Source: Candidatus Omnitrophota bacterium (GTDB lineage: Bacteria; Omnitrophota; Gorgyraeia; JABMRN01). Taken from it: 64,000 nt of DNA. Shown here piece by piece: positions 16,774-25,740 of this stretch. The position numbers and the translations under genes were made by a program. The stretch lies in assembly GCA_028702395.1 (NCBI GenBank), contig JAQVOV010000001.1, positions 9,561-73,560 on the forward strand. The letters run 5' to 3'. Every line of letters starts with the position of its first letter. Position 1 is the stretch's first letter. The notes under the pieces are model-generated. The model was not told the DNA's origin. It worked only from the letters and a program-made list of their open reading frames with translations, and searched no databases.

Positions 16774-16801
16774 TTGATAAAGTTAAAATATAAAGTAAAA
16801 T
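16774..16801 (+). promoter_or_regulatory. Promoter close to start codon of peptide gene copy 2
   Basis: TTGATA (16774-16779), 16-base spacer, TAAAAT (16796-16801), then only 10 bases to the ATG. This would leave a leader of a few bases at most. Confidence 0.5.
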
Positions 16802-16811
16802 TATAAACATA

Positions 16812-17060
16812 ATGACAAGAAAAAATAAAAAATATTTTAGACCTAAAGTGAAGTGTATACCATTATCTCAAGAGCAAGCTACTTTACAAGTCTGTCGTAT
16901 TGGAGGAGCTTATTTTGGTTTTACAGATGCATTTCCAAGCTGGTGTTTTGGTGTTGGCACAACTCAACCAAGAGTATATGAGTGCGATGTAACGGTTAAA
17001 GGGCAATCTTTTGCTACTGATAGGGGGAATCCAAATTCAGCGGATACGCAGCCTTCCTAA
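16812..17060 (+). CDS. Three-cysteine small peptide family, copy 2
   Basis: 82 residues. The family block KKYFRPKVK is followed by QEQATLQVCRIGGAYF. Two more cysteines (WC, EC), VKGQ and the final QPS are present. It differs from the other copies by an extra cysteine in the front block (VKC) and a few extra residues at the N-terminus. No ribosome binding site is visible; a -10-like box lies 10 bases before the ATG. It converges with the SGNH hydrolase gene 45 bases downstream. No function is recognised. Confidence 0.75.
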   Translation: MTRKNKKYFRPKVKCIPLSQEQATLQVCRIGGAYFGFTDAFPSWCFGVGTTQPRVYECDVTVKGQSFATDRGNPNSADTQPS

Positions 17061-17105
17061 AAAAAGCCTTCTATTTCATAAGTCACTTTACAAAATAGCT
17101 GTTTA

Positions 17106-18413
17106 TTATTTAGGAATAACTTTTGTTTTATCCAGAAAATCAGCAAAAAGAGCTGCTTTTACTAAGGCACCTGCTTCATTTACATGTCTTCCATCACTCC
17201 AAAGATCAGGTTTTTTCGGCATTATTTTTTCAAAATCAAAAACAGGGATATTCTTCATCTTCCCAACAGCTTTTACAACATCATTGTTTTGTTTTATAGC
17301 TTCTTTATAATGGTCAAAACTCATATAATCGGCAAAATATGGAGAATAGGCCCAAGTAGATAATATGGTTATTATGCCGTATTCTCTGTCTATTGCTATC
17401 ATATTGCGTAAATTATGCTCAAAGTATTTTGGATAATTCCTTTTTGCTATTTCCAGGAAATGATCTTTGTAGCGATTGCTCCAATAATTACTGTAAGCAG
17501 CAATAGCATATGGAGATTGTATCAGGCTTTCTTGGTTTACTTGTTTAGAGAATCCTAAACGTCTTGAGAGAGTACGCAAAAAAGTGCTTTGTTCCCACCA
17601 TTTAGGTTTTGGATATTCCCATTGCTTTCTTCGTCCGGAATTATCTAAAGAATAATTATTTGGGTTTACAAATCTAGCATGTGCATCATTTACCCCGTGG
17701 TATATAATTACCATATCAGGAGATAGGTCCAATACTCTAAATTCCAGGTTGATCAAAGATTCCCAAGAATTATATCCCGGGACCCCTGCATTTATTACTT
17801 GTACATTGGCGTAACCATATTTCTTTTTTAGTATTTGTTCTAAAAGATATGGAAATGTCTTTGTATCATCTTTTACTTGTTCCGTGTAAACAGTAGAACC
17901 CCCTAGAATAGCAATTCTAAAAACACCTTCTGGTTTTTTTATGGAAAACTCTTCCCCCCTATATCCTAAAGAGTTATGGGAAGTTAACCCGTTTTTATAG
18001 TTCGGAGATGGATAATAATTCAAGTAATGATGAGGCTGCCATCTTAACATGTTTTTAGGGATTTCTTGTATAAGCGCGTAGTTTTTGTAGGTGTCTTCAC
18101 TAGCCAATGCGTATAACCAAATTCTACATAAGAGCTCAAGAATGGCCAACAATGAAAATATGCCTATAGCCATAGCATAGATATTTTTGTTAGATGGACG
18201 GATAATAAGTAAAAAAACACTGCCGATAAGTAATGATATTTGAAAGATCAATAAGGATGAATTGGCTGAAAAAAAAGGAATAGGCGATAAAGGGGCTACT
18301 CCAATATGGAAAAACAATTTGTTGAGAAATATGCCGTAAAAAAATAGAATAATAGATATTGGTAAAAAGACAAATTTTTCTTTAGTAATGAATTTTTTTA
18401 TAAAAGGTAACAT
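17106..18413 (-). CDS. Membrane-anchored SGNH/GDSL hydrolase family protein
   Basis: 435 residues from the ATG at 18413. The N-terminal 100 or so residues contain three or four hydrophobic segments, so the catalytic domain is membrane tethered. SGNH blocks: LGGSTVYTEQV (block I Ser), VINAGVPGYNSWES (block II Gly), IIYHGVNDAH (block III Asn) and DGRHVNEAG (block V Asp/His). Such proteins are often O-acyl esterases acting on polysaccharides or peptidoglycan; the substrate here is unknown. The promoter is very close to the start, giving a leader of a few bases. Its 3' end faces the peptide gene. Confidence 0.85.
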   Translation of the reverse strand: MLPFIKKFITKEKFVFLPISIILFFYGIFLNKLFFHIGVAPLSPIPFFSANSSLLIFQISLLIGSVFLLIIRPSNKNIYAMAIGIFSLLAILELLCRIWLYALASEDTYKNYALIQEIPKNMLRWQPHHYLNYYPSPNYKNGLTSHNSLGYRGEEFSIKKPEGVFRIAILGGSTVYTEQVKDDTKTFPYLLEQILKKKYGYANVQVINAGVPGYNSWESLINLEFRVLDLSPDMVIIYHGVNDAHARFVNPNNYSLDNSGRRKQWEYPKPKWWEQSTFLRTLSRRLGFSKQVNQESLIQSPYAIAAYSNYWSNRYKDHFLEIAKRNYPKYFEHNLRNMIAIDREYGIITILSTWAYSPYFADYMSFDHYKEAIKQNNDVVKAVGKMKNIPVFDFEKIMPKKPDLWSDGRHVNEAGALVKAALFADFLDKTKVIPK

Positions 18414-18422
18414 AAGCAAAAT

Positions 18423-18451
18423 ATTATAAAGGAGAGGGTCTAATTTGTAAA
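18423..18451 (-). promoter_or_regulatory. Promoter of SGNH hydrolase gene
   Basis: On the minus strand TTTACA (18446-18451), 17-base spacer, TATAAT (18423-18428), then 9 bases to the ATG. There is no room for a ribosome binding site downstream of the expected transcription start. Confidence 0.7.
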
Positions 18452-18479
18452 CAAAGAAATTTAAAACACGGAAAAATGT

Positions 18480-18820
18480 TTGACTGGTTGGTAATTGGCA
18501 AAGCGCATATTGCTAATCGCCAATCGCAAATTGCCTATCGTAAAGCCTGAAAAAAAATAGCCACGAGCTCCGAGCTGCGTGCCGCGAGCTAGAGGAAAGG
18601 GTCTAAATGAGGTTTTACGATTTGCGCCTTGCGATTAGCGCTTTGCCAATCACCAATCTTTTTGGGCGGTCGGGACGACCGCCCCTACAAAACATCGTTC
18701 ATGACGTTTTTTTAGCTCGTCGCTCGCGGCGCGTAGCTCGTAGCACAAATCCAGTTTTCCACAGCAGACACAGTACTCATGACACAATGACTCATTACTC
18801 AGTACCCCTGACAGGTTCTT
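18480..18820. repeat. Nested heptad-arm stem-loop elements
   Basis: The outer left words (gcgcata ttgctaa tcgccaa tcgcaaa) have complements near 18615-18655 (acgattt gcgcctt gcgatta gcgcttt). Between and after them lie GC-rich words (gccacga gctccga, and gctcgtc gctcgcg), a gggcggtcg/cgaccgccc palindrome, and an ATGAGTA-class right half (gactcat tactcag) with ttttccacagc. Several word classes are stacked in one 340-bp gap. No gene is visible in it. Confidence 0.65.
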
Positions 18821-18823
18821 TAT

Positions 18824-18852
18824 TTGCTTATTGTATACCAATATGCTATAAT
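18824..18852 (+). promoter_or_regulatory. Promoter of FecR-like/HD-GYP operon
   Basis: TTGCTT (18824-18829), 17-base spacer, extended -10 TGCTATAAT (TATAAT at 18847-18852), 32 bases before the ATG. Confidence 0.75.
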
Positions 18853-18884
18853 TAGCAGATAATACAAAAGGTATTAACTATTTT

Positions 18885-19760
18885 ATGAAAAAATATTATA
18901 AAAGTTTGTTTATAGGATGTTTTTTAGCAGTTTTTTTTCTGTTATCCTATTGTTTTTCTCAGGAAGATAACACCACAGAATTGCCAGAAGAAAGAGAAGC
19001 AACAGTTTTTAGCGTAACAGGAGATGCTAAAGTTGTTCCTATGGGAAGTTCTATAGGTGTGCAATGTAAACAAGGAATGACAATAAAAGAAGGAGACTGG
19101 ATAAAAACAGGACCTGGAGGATTTGTCACTCTTGCCTTTGATGATAAGGCGGAGAATGTCATTAAGGTGCAAGAGAACAGCTTGGTCATAATGAAGATGG
19201 ATGGTTATTTTAAAATACAGCTTTTAGAAGGAAAAATGAACGCTATACTGGAAAACGTTGAAAAAGGAGAGGTTTTCAGGGCTTTAACACCGTCAGTTGT
19301 CACTGAGGCTACAAATAGCGGATGGGTTGTCAGTAGTGAAGGTAATTATACGACAGTTGTTGTTGCAGATGGCGAAGCATATGTCTGCGGTCTGAATAAA
19401 GATGGAAGTGTGAAAAAAGATAAATTTAAAATAGAAGAAGGATTCGGAAGAACAACAAAATTGTATGAAAACCCTGGTGAAATGGTCAAAACCCCTGAAA
19501 GTGTTCTTCAATGGTTCCAGGATCAGGTAGTTGAACATCATTTGGATAAAGTTATCTCAAAAAAAGCAGCAGAACAAAAAACGGAAACACCTGATGTCAA
19601 AAAAACCGAAGAAGACCAAAAAAAGCAAACAGTTAAGAGTTTCAGCACAACAGCAGCTCTTAAAGGAAAAAATGTGGCAATTATTGATGGACAGGAAGTT
19701 GATCTTTTAGAATATTTATATAAAACCAGGTTGGCAAAAGACGAAGAAAATACAGAATAA
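18885..19760 (+). CDS. Exported FecR-like domain protein
   Basis: 291 residues with a signal peptide (hydrophobic run to about residue 25, ending CFSQE). Residues about 38-140 match the FecR/periplasmic beta-sandwich pattern: TVFSVTGDAKVVPMGS, IKEGDWIKTGPGGFVTLAFDD and VIKVQENSLVIM. The C-terminal third is charged and low in complexity. FecR domains sit in the periplasm and sense or bind surface ligands; no sigma factor partner is nearby. It is the first gene of an operon with a membrane HD-GYP protein 10 bases downstream, so it may feed a signal into c-di-GMP turnover. Confidence 0.8.
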   Translation: MKKYYKSLFIGCFLAVFFLLSYCFSQEDNTTELPEEREATVFSVTGDAKVVPMGSSIGVQCKQGMTIKEGDWIKTGPGGFVTLAFDDKAENVIKVQENSLVIMKMDGYFKIQLLEGKMNAILENVEKGEVFRALTPSVVTEATNSGWVVSSEGNYTTVVVADGEAYVCGLNKDGSVKKDKFKIEEGFGRTTKLYENPGEMVKTPESVLQWFQDQVVEHHLDKVISKKAAEQKTETPDVKKTEEDQKKQTVKSFSTTAALKGKNVAIIDGQEVDLLEYLYKTRLAKDEENTE

Positions 19761-19770
19761 GGAAGGTATT

Positions 19771-21156
19771 ATGTCCAGAAAAAGCATTAAAGTAAAACTT
19801 TTTTTTATAACGATAAGCATTTTAGTTGTAGCTGTAATTTTGACAGCTAGTATTAATATCCTCAGGTTTAAAGCTATGTATATAGAGGCATTGCTCGAAC
19901 GTGCAAGAGCTGATGCCAATGATATGAAACAAGGTATTTCCCAAGGATTGAACTATTTTTCGTTGAACAATTTTTCTGACATGACAACTTTTTTAAAGAA
20001 GCATCTCAATGAAAAATTCAACTATGCTTTTGTTGCAGATAATGATAACAAAATACTTTATCATACAGATCCTGCACAAAAAGAAAAACAGTTACAAAAA
20101 ATCATCTATAAAGATGTTGTTTTTGATGATAAAACAAATAGCCATATTGTTTCAACAGGAGAATTTTATGAGACAGTTTTACCATTAATAAAGGATTTCA
20201 CGGTTGTGGGAACTGTTCACATCGGCATAGAAAAGAAAATAGTGGATGATAAAGTCAAAGAAATGATATTTCAGACAGTATTGATACTAGGTTTTTTTAT
20301 TTTTCTGGCAGTCTTGATAATGTACTTATTTTTAAAGAGGAATATCACAGATCCAATAGGGAGATTGGAAAGAAAGACCATTAATATCAGTAAAAGCCTG
20401 AACTTACCTGTATATGATGAAAAAAGAAAAGGTGATGAAATTGAGGAGTTCTCTAATTCTTTCGATAAAATGACAGAAGAAATAGAGGCAAAGACTTTAG
20501 CATTGGAAGAGGATATAGAAAGAAGAAAAATAGTAGAACAAAAACTAAAAGAAAGTTATGAAGAACTTGAAGTAGCTTTTGAAGGAAGCATAAAGGCTAT
20601 TGCAACAGCTGTTGAAAGCAGAGATCCATATACAGCAGGGCATCAGCAAGGGGTTGCAAGTCTTGCAGTTGCTATAGCAAAAAAAATGGGGTTTAAAGAA
20701 AAACATATCAGACAGATATATTTTGCGGCAATGAGCCATGATATAGGTAAAATAGGGGTGCCAATATCAATATTAACAAAGAAAGAAAAGCTTACAGATG
20801 AAGATTTTGCGATCATAAAAAAACATCCGCAAACAGGATATGAGATCTTGGCAAAAGTGGATTTTCATTGGCCTTTAGCAGAGATCGTAAGACAGCATCA
20901 CGAAAGGATCAACGGCAAAGGATATCCTCAAGGGTTAACAGGAGATCAGATGCTTCTAGAGGCAAAAATAATTGCAGTAGCAGATGTCATGGAAGCTATT
21001 TCAAAAGCCCGGCCATATAGGGAAGCGCTGGGAAATGATGTGGCTTTGGCAGAAATAAAAAAATTCCGTGGAGAACAGTTTGACCCGGATGTTGTTGATG
21101 CGTGTGTAGAGCTTTTTGAAAAAGAGAACTTTGAATTTGATAACAGGAAAAAATAA
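19771..21156 (+). CDS. Membrane sensor HD-GYP phosphodiesterase
   Basis: 461 residues. The order is membrane segment 1 (about 11-31), a periplasmic sensor of about 135 residues, membrane segment 2 (about 168-190), HAMP (RNITDPIGRLERK), a coiled coil, and an HD-GYP domain. Catalytic motifs are AGHQQGV, MSHDIGKIGVP, KKHPQTGYEIL and HHERINGKGYP. It predictably hydrolyses c-di-GMP in the cytoplasm in response to an extracytoplasmic signal. GGAAGG precedes the start. It shares about 170 residues of HD-GYP with the gene at 22905, probably by duplication. Confidence 0.93.
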   Translation: MSRKSIKVKLFFITISILVVAVILTASINILRFKAMYIEALLERARADANDMKQGISQGLNYFSLNNFSDMTTFLKKHLNEKFNYAFVADNDNKILYHTDPAQKEKQLQKIIYKDVVFDDKTNSHIVSTGEFYETVLPLIKDFTVVGTVHIGIEKKIVDDKVKEMIFQTVLILGFFIFLAVLIMYLFLKRNITDPIGRLERKTINISKSLNLPVYDEKRKGDEIEEFSNSFDKMTEEIEAKTLALEEDIERRKIVEQKLKESYEELEVAFEGSIKAIATAVESRDPYTAGHQQGVASLAVAIAKKMGFKEKHIRQIYFAAMSHDIGKIGVPISILTKKEKLTDEDFAIIKKHPQTGYEILAKVDFHWPLAEIVRQHHERINGKGYPQGLTGDQMLLEAKIIAVADVMEAISKARPYREALGNDVALAEIKKFRGEQFDPDVVDACVELFEKENFEFDNRKK

Positions 21157-21178
21157 GGATATTGGTATTACAATAATC

Positions 21179-21688
21179 ATGGAAAAAAAGTTTTGTATTC
21201 AATGCGGTTTGCAGCTGCAGAAAAAAGCGATCGATGGACGTGAACGGTTCTTTTGTTCAAAATGTTCTTGGATATTCTATAAAAATCCTTTGCCGGTTGC
21301 AGTAGCTATTTGTTACAATGAAGAGGGGCAATTGCTTATCATACAAAGAGGCATTGAACCTAATAAAGGAAAATGGTCTTTGCCTGGAGGGTTTCTTGAA
21401 CAAGGAGAAACCCCTGAACAGGGATGTTTGCGAGAGTTGTACGAGGAAACTGGTGTTAGCGGACATATCAGATCTAATATAGGCACAGGATATTCTCAAA
21501 GCGAATTATATGGTTCTATAATATTTCTTTATTATTCTGTTATGGCAAAAGACATTAACATTGTTATTTCAAATGAAGTTATGCAGGCAGAATTTGTTCA
21601 TAGAACTGATATAAAAAGGATACATTCTGATATGCATAAAAAATTCATCAGCATTTTCTATGATACAGAGTTAAAGGGGAGAGAGTGA
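21179..21688 (+). CDS. Nudix hydrolase with N-terminal zinc ribbon
   Basis: 169 residues from the ATG at 21179; the longer reading from 21116 overlaps the HD-GYP gene. The N-terminal ribbon CIQCG...FFCSKC is as in NudC/YjgA-like Nudix proteins. The Nudix box reads GGFLEQGETPEQGCLRELYEETG (GX5EX7REUXEEXGU satisfied). It hydrolyses a nucleoside-diphosphate-linked substrate; which one is not visible. Its stop overlaps the GTG start of the next gene by 4 bases (GTGA), so the two are coupled. Confidence 0.9.
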   Translation: MEKKFCIQCGLQLQKKAIDGRERFFCSKCSWIFYKNPLPVAVAICYNEEGQLLIIQRGIEPNKGKWSLPGGFLEQGETPEQGCLRELYEETGVSGHIRSNIGTGYSQSELYGSIIFLYYSVMAKDINIVISNEVMQAEFVHRTDIKRIHSDMHKKFISIFYDTELKGRE

Positions 21689-22905
21689 AAAAGCCTGAAC
21701 TTTTGGCTCCTGCAGGGGATTGGAGCAGTTTAAAAACAGCTATTCAATATGGTGCAGATGCAGTATATTTTGGCATAAAGCAGATGAACATGCGCTATAA
21801 CGCAGACAATTTTGAATATTTAGAGCTTCCTAAAATAATGAAACTTTTGCATGAAAATAACATAAAAGGCTATCTTGCATTAAACGTTATCTTTTATGAC
21901 GACGAACTGAATAAAATAAGAAAAATAATTGAAAAAGCTAAAAGTTCAGGAGTTGATGCTGTTATTTTATGGGATATGGCTGCTTTAAAAATAGCAAAAG
22001 AGTATGATCTTGATATTCACATATCAACACAAGCGAGTGTTGCAAATATTGAAGCAGTGAAAATGTATTGGCAAATTGGTGCAAAAAGAATAGTGCTTGC
22101 CAGAGAATGTTCATTAAGCAGTATTAAAAATATCGTTCAACAAATGAAAAAGGAAAAAATAAACTGCCAAATAGAGACATTTGTTCATGGAGCAATGTGC
22201 GTAAGCTTGTCAGGCAGATGTTTTTTATCGCACGATGCTTTTAATTTATCGGCCAACAGAGGTCAATGTATACAGCCATGTAGAAGGGAATATTTAATAA
22301 CCGATATACAAGAAGAGGATAAGAAATATATTATTGGACAAGATTATGTTATGAGCGCAAAAGATCTATGTACGATCGATTTTATAGATAAGATCATAAA
22401 AACAGGGATACATTCTTTTAAGATAGAAGGCAGGATGCGTCCTCCGGAATATGTGAGAGAAGTTGTCAGGTCATATAGAGAAGCTATTGATGCTTTTTTT
22501 GATAATAGCTTAGATAAAGATAAAAAGGAAAAAATAAAACAACGCTTGGCAAAAGCGTATAACAGAGGTTTTACAGATGGGTTTTATTTTGAAAAGCCTA
22601 AAGATATCGGAGCAAGAATAGGAACAAGCAAAAATGAAAAAATATTTTCAGGAGAAGTGAAAAAGTATTATAATAGAATAGGAGTTGCAGAGGTCAAGAT
22701 AAAGAACTGCAGTATAAAACAAGGAGATGATCTCCTTTTTTACGGGAAAAATACTCCGGCTGATATTGTGAAAGCGGATGAGATGCAAATGGAGCACAAA
22801 AAAATAAAAAAAGCAGAAAAAGGTGATCTTGTTGCGATAAAAGTTCCGTTTAAAGTTAGGCGAAATGATAAAGTTTTTTTGTACAATTTAAAAAAAGAAG
22901 GTTAA
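21685..22905 (+). CDS. U32 peptidase-family protein (TrhP/RlhA-like)
   Basis: 406 residues with a GTG start inside the GTGA overlap; GGGGAGAG supplies the ribosome binding site. Family marks are the start PELLAPAGDWSSLKTAI with YGADAVYFG, HISTQASVANIEAV, ETFVHGAMCVSLSGRCFLS, the cysteine CIQPCRREY, and FKIEGRMR. U32 proteins of this type are linked to RNA hydroxylation (TrhP on tRNA, RlhA on 23S rRNA) rather than proteolysis in well-studied bacteria. Which target applies here is unknown. It is fourth in the sensor/HD-GYP operon. Confidence 0.9.
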   Translation: MKKPELLAPAGDWSSLKTAIQYGADAVYFGIKQMNMRYNADNFEYLELPKIMKLLHENNIKGYLALNVIFYDDELNKIRKIIEKAKSSGVDAVILWDMAALKIAKEYDLDIHISTQASVANIEAVKMYWQIGAKRIVLARECSLSSIKNIVQQMKKEKINCQIETFVHGAMCVSLSGRCFLSHDAFNLSANRGQCIQPCRREYLITDIQEEDKKYIIGQDYVMSAKDLCTIDFIDKIIKTGIHSFKIEGRMRPPEYVREVVRSYREAIDAFFDNSLDKDKKEKIKQRLAKAYNRGFTDGFYFEKPKDIGARIGTSKNEKIFSGEVKKYYNRIGVAEVKIKNCSIKQGDDLLFYGKNTPADIVKADEMQMEHKKIKKAEKGDLVAIKVPFKVRRNDKVFLYNLKKEG

Positions 22906-23828
22906 TGATGGATGATAAAGAGGTTTTCAGGAATATTATTGATAAAAATCCAGATGCTATTTTAATGGTAAATAAAAAAGGAATAGTCAGTTTTGTCAAT
23001 CCTGAAGCAGAGCGGATGTTTGGAAGGACAACTGAAGAGTTCATAGGTAATTTTTTTGGATACCCTTTAGAAGTAGGCAAAACCGGAGAGATAAGTATAT
23101 TAAGTTCTATGAAAGGATTGCGTACAGCAGAAATGCAGGTTGTAGAGCTTATGTGGCATCACGAAGATTTTTATTTGGTCACTCTGCGTGATATTACAGG
23201 ACATAATATAGTTAAAAAACAGCTTGAAAAAAGCACAGAAAAACTTAAAACTATTTTTAGACAAACAGTAAAAGCACTTGTGTCAGCTGCAGAAAAACGG
23301 GATCCTTATACAGCAGGGCATCAGCAAAAGGTAGCAAAACTCGCATGTACAATAGCAGATCGAATGGACCTGCCTGAAAACCAGAAAGAGGCTGTTGGTA
23401 TTTCCAGTATTTTGCACGATATTGGAAAGATATATGTGCCGGATGCTATTTTAAATAAAATAGGAGGCCTTAGCGATGCTGATTTTGATGCAATTAAAAC
23501 GCACCCTCAATTCAGTTATGATATTGTCAAGGAAATAGATTTCCCATGGCCTATTGCAAATATTGTAATACAGCATCATGAAAGATTGGATGGTTCAGGC
23601 TATCCTATGAGTTTACGTGATGAAAATATTTTGTTGGAAGCTAAGATCATAGGCGTTGCAGATGTTGTTGAAGCAATGTCAGCAGATAGACCATATAGAG
23701 TTTCTTTGGGAATAGATAAAGCTCTGGAAGAGATCGTGAATAACAAGAACAAATTATATGACCCTATAGTAGTGGATATTTGCGTTAAGCTTTTTATGCA
23801 CGAGAACTTTTCGTTTACGCAAAATTAA
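22905..23828 (+). CDS. PAS-HD-GYP phosphodiesterase
   Basis: 307 residues, soluble. The PAS domain is at about 5-100 (FRNIIDKNPDAILMVNKKG, ERMFGRTTEEFIG). The HD-GYP domain is at about 115-300 with AGHQQKV, SILHDIGKIYVPD, KTHPQFSYDI and HHERLDGSGYP. It predictably degrades c-di-GMP under a cytoplasmic cue. The start ATG shares one base with the stop of the U32 gene (TAATG). HD-GYP sequence is close to the 19771 protein, so the operon carries one membrane and one soluble phosphodiesterase. Confidence 0.93.
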   Translation: MMDDKEVFRNIIDKNPDAILMVNKKGIVSFVNPEAERMFGRTTEEFIGNFFGYPLEVGKTGEISILSSMKGLRTAEMQVVELMWHHEDFYLVTLRDITGHNIVKKQLEKSTEKLKTIFRQTVKALVSAAEKRDPYTAGHQQKVAKLACTIADRMDLPENQKEAVGISSILHDIGKIYVPDAILNKIGGLSDADFDAIKTHPQFSYDIVKEIDFPWPIANIVIQHHERLDGSGYPMSLRDENILLEAKIIGVADVVEAMSADRPYRVSLGIDKALEEIVNNKNKLYDPIVVDICVKLFMHENFSFTQN

Positions 23829-23866
23829 AATCATTTTAGGTTAATTAAGAGTTAAGGTGCTTGGGA

Positions 23867-23946
23867 GGAAATTAAAATCTGGGACAGACACCATTTTCTC
23901 CGGAGTTATAGAACGAGAAAAAAGTGTCAGTCCCGATTTTAATTTC
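23867..23946. repeat. Long hairpin with gggacagacac arms (REP-like)
   Basis: GGAAATTAAAATC(T)GGGACAGACAC on the left pairs with GTGTCAGTCCC(G)ATTTTAATTTCC on the right around a 30-base loop. The same gggacagacacc word forms the hairpin at 59914-59982, and a variant (ggtctgtcc) is used at 36952 and 38043. Confidence 0.85.
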
Positions 23947-23983
23947 CCCTTGCATATAAATATATATTATGTTAATATCTTTT

Positions 23984-24014
23984 TATTAGCCCTTATTCGA
24001 ATAGGGGTTTTTTC
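23984..24014 (+). terminator. Probable intrinsic terminator before gcvT
   Basis: Stem from cccttattcgaatagggg (self-complementary) followed by TTTTTT. Confidence 0.65.
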
Positions 24015-24034
24015 ATTTGAGGGGGATATTGTCA

Positions 24035-25120
24035 GTGGAAAATAAAAACACACCTTTACTAGAAGAACATGAAGATCTTAAAGCTAAGATCGCTTCCTTT
24101 GGCGGCTGGAATATGCCAATTCAATACACAAGTATAATAACTGAACATAATTGGACACGAGAAAACTGCTCTATATTTGATATCTGTCATATGGGAGAAT
24201 TTATGATCTATGGTGATCCTGTGCAAACAGGGATAGACAATATTCTGACCCAGGATTTCAAGAACGCGGATGATAATACTTGCCATTATGGGTTTATGCT
24301 TAATAAAAATGCAGGGATAATAGACGATGTTATAATATATAAAATAGAAAAAGATAAATTCATGTTAGTGGTCAATGCTGCAACAACAGTAAAAGATGAA
24401 CAAAATCTGATGGATAACCTGCATTCAGGAGCTATAATAGAGAATATTTCAGAAAAAACTGCAAAAATAGATGTGCAAGGGCCAATGTCTGCAGATGTTG
24501 TTGAACAACTCGCAGGTGCAGGGATAAGAGACTTAAAATATTATAGATTCGGGTTTTATAATGTTTTAGGAGAGAATGTAATTATCAGCAGAACAGGTTA
24601 TACCGGAGAGCTTGGGTTTGAAATATATATAAAGACAGAAAAGGCAGTGGAATTGTGGCAAACACTTTTAAAGGATACAAGGGTTAAGCCTGCAGGGCTT
24701 GGAGCCAGAGATACTTTAAGATTAGAAATGAGCTACCCTCTTTATGGACATGAATTAGATGATCAGACAACACCATATGAAGCAGGACTTGATAGATTTG
24801 TTGATATGGATAAAGATTTTATTGGAAAAAGTAAGCTCCAGGAAAACACAAAGAAAAAGCTTTGCTGTTTTGTTACAGATTCCAGACGCTCACCAAGACA
24901 TGGGCATAAGATCTTCAAGAATAACAAACAAATAGGATTCGTTACAAGCGGATCGTTCTCTCCTTCTATTGGTTTTGCAATAGGTATGGGGTATGTAGAA
25001 AAAAAAGAAGATGAGATCAATAATGAGATCGTAATTAAAGATGATAGAATGCAGATAAATGCTAAAATAGTCAAAAGACCGTTTTATAAGCAGGGGACGT
25101 TTAAAATAGAGTTAGCTTGA
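24035..25120 (+). CDS. gcvT: Aminomethyltransferase (glycine cleavage T protein)
   Basis: 361 residues from the GTG at 24035, chosen because AGGGGG lies 9 bases upstream and the protein then begins ENKNTPLLEEHEDL like other GcvT proteins; TTG codons at 24017 and 24029 are the alternatives. Conserved parts: FGGWNMPIQY, DICHMGEF, GYTGELGFEIY, GLGARDTLRLEMSYPLYGHEL. It transfers the aminomethyl carbon from GcvH to tetrahydrofolate, giving methylene-THF. It is first in the block gcvT-gcvH-gcvPA-gcvPB-lplA-lipA. I saw no glycine riboswitch upstream. Confidence 0.95.
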   Translation: MENKNTPLLEEHEDLKAKIASFGGWNMPIQYTSIITEHNWTRENCSIFDICHMGEFMIYGDPVQTGIDNILTQDFKNADDNTCHYGFMLNKNAGIIDDVIIYKIEKDKFMLVVNAATTVKDEQNLMDNLHSGAIIENISEKTAKIDVQGPMSADVVEQLAGAGIRDLKYYRFGFYNVLGENVIISRTGYTGELGFEIYIKTEKAVELWQTLLKDTRVKPAGLGARDTLRLEMSYPLYGHELDDQTTPYEAGLDRFVDMDKDFIGKSKLQENTKKKLCCFVTDSRRSPRHGHKIFKNNKQIGFVTSGSFSPSIGFAIGMGYVEKKEDEINNEIVIKDDRMQINAKIVKRPFYKQGTFKIELA

Positions 25121-25220
25121 GTTATGTTATCTGTGTGTGTTATCTGTATGTGTTAAGGAAAAGCCTAGGGATAGGACATTTGTACACACATACAGATAAC
25201 AGATAACAGATAACAAAAAA
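25115..25220. repeat. Heptad-arm stem-loop element (AGATAAC class)
   Basis: Left words gttatct gtgtgtg ttatctg tatgtgt pair in type with right words acacaca tacagat aacagat aacagat. The whole gap between gcvT and gcvH is this element, and it ends at TGGAGG of gcvH. Confidence 0.7.
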
Positions 25221-25231
25221 TGGAGGATAAC

Positions 25232-25603
25232 ATGAAATTATTATTTACAAAAGAACATGAATGGGTAAAAGTTGACGGGAAAACTGCAACTATGGGAATA
25301 TCTGATCATGCTCAACACTCTTTAGGGGATATAACTTTTGTTGAATTGCCTGCCATTGGAGCAGTATGTAAGCAATCAGCTCAAATTGCAACAGTAGAAT
25401 CTGTCAAAGCAGCATCAGATGTTTATGCGCCTGTTTCAGGGAAGGTCACAGAAATTAATGATGAAGTTGAAGCAACTCCTGAAACTCTTAACATTTCACC
25501 CTATGAAAAAGGATGGATATGCAAAATAGAATTGAGTAATAAAGAAGAGTTAAGTTCGTTAATGGATCAAGCACAGTATGATGAGTATGTTAAGGGGTTG
25601 TAA
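25232..25603 (+). CDS. gcvH: Glycine cleavage system H protein
   Basis: 123 residues from the ATG at 25232; the upstream in-frame ATG at 25220 overlaps the TGGAGG ribosome binding site itself. The lipoyl domain has KEHEWV at the N-terminus, GITFVELP-like DITFVELP, and the lipoylation Lys in VESVKAAS. The C-terminus reads PYEKGWICKIEL. The lipoyl arm shuttles the aminomethyl group between P and T proteins. The lipoate ligase and lipoyl synthase genes that would modify it lie 3-5 kb downstream. Confidence 0.96.
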   Translation: MKLLFTKEHEWVKVDGKTATMGISDHAQHSLGDITFVELPAIGAVCKQSAQIATVESVKAASDVYAPVSGKVTEINDEVEATPETLNISPYEKGWICKIELSNKEELSSLMDQAQYDEYVKGL

Positions 25604-25605
25604 AT

Positions 25606-25736
25606 AGAGATAATTGGATATCGTAACTAGAAACTAGTAACTAGAGACTAGAATAAATTGATCTTAAGATAAAAGGTGCTATAGACAATTCTAGTCACTA
25701 ATCACTAGTCACTAGTTACTAAATGCTATAAAGGAT
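25606..25736. repeat. Heptad-arm stem-loop element (CTAGTGA class)
   Basis: Left words (aactaga aactagt aactaga gactaga) and right words (ctagtca ctaatca ctagtca ctagtta) are complementary. The core aaattgatcttaagataaaag matches the recurring core with two changes. The right end ctaaatgctataaagga abuts the gcvPA start. Confidence 0.75.
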
Positions 25737-25740
25737 AACA

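Noticed and set aside
17011..18855. Small ORFs at 17011-17310, 18607-18855 and 18650-18841
   Set aside because: They are antisense to the SGNH gene or run through repeat arms.
23829..24034. Glycine riboswitch upstream of gcvT
   Set aside because: The gap is filled by a gggacagacac hairpin and a terminator-like stem; I found no glycine aptamer features.
23857..24045. 62-residue ORF before gcvT
   Set aside because: It reads through the hairpin repeat and overlaps the gcvT ribosome binding site; it has no recognisable features.
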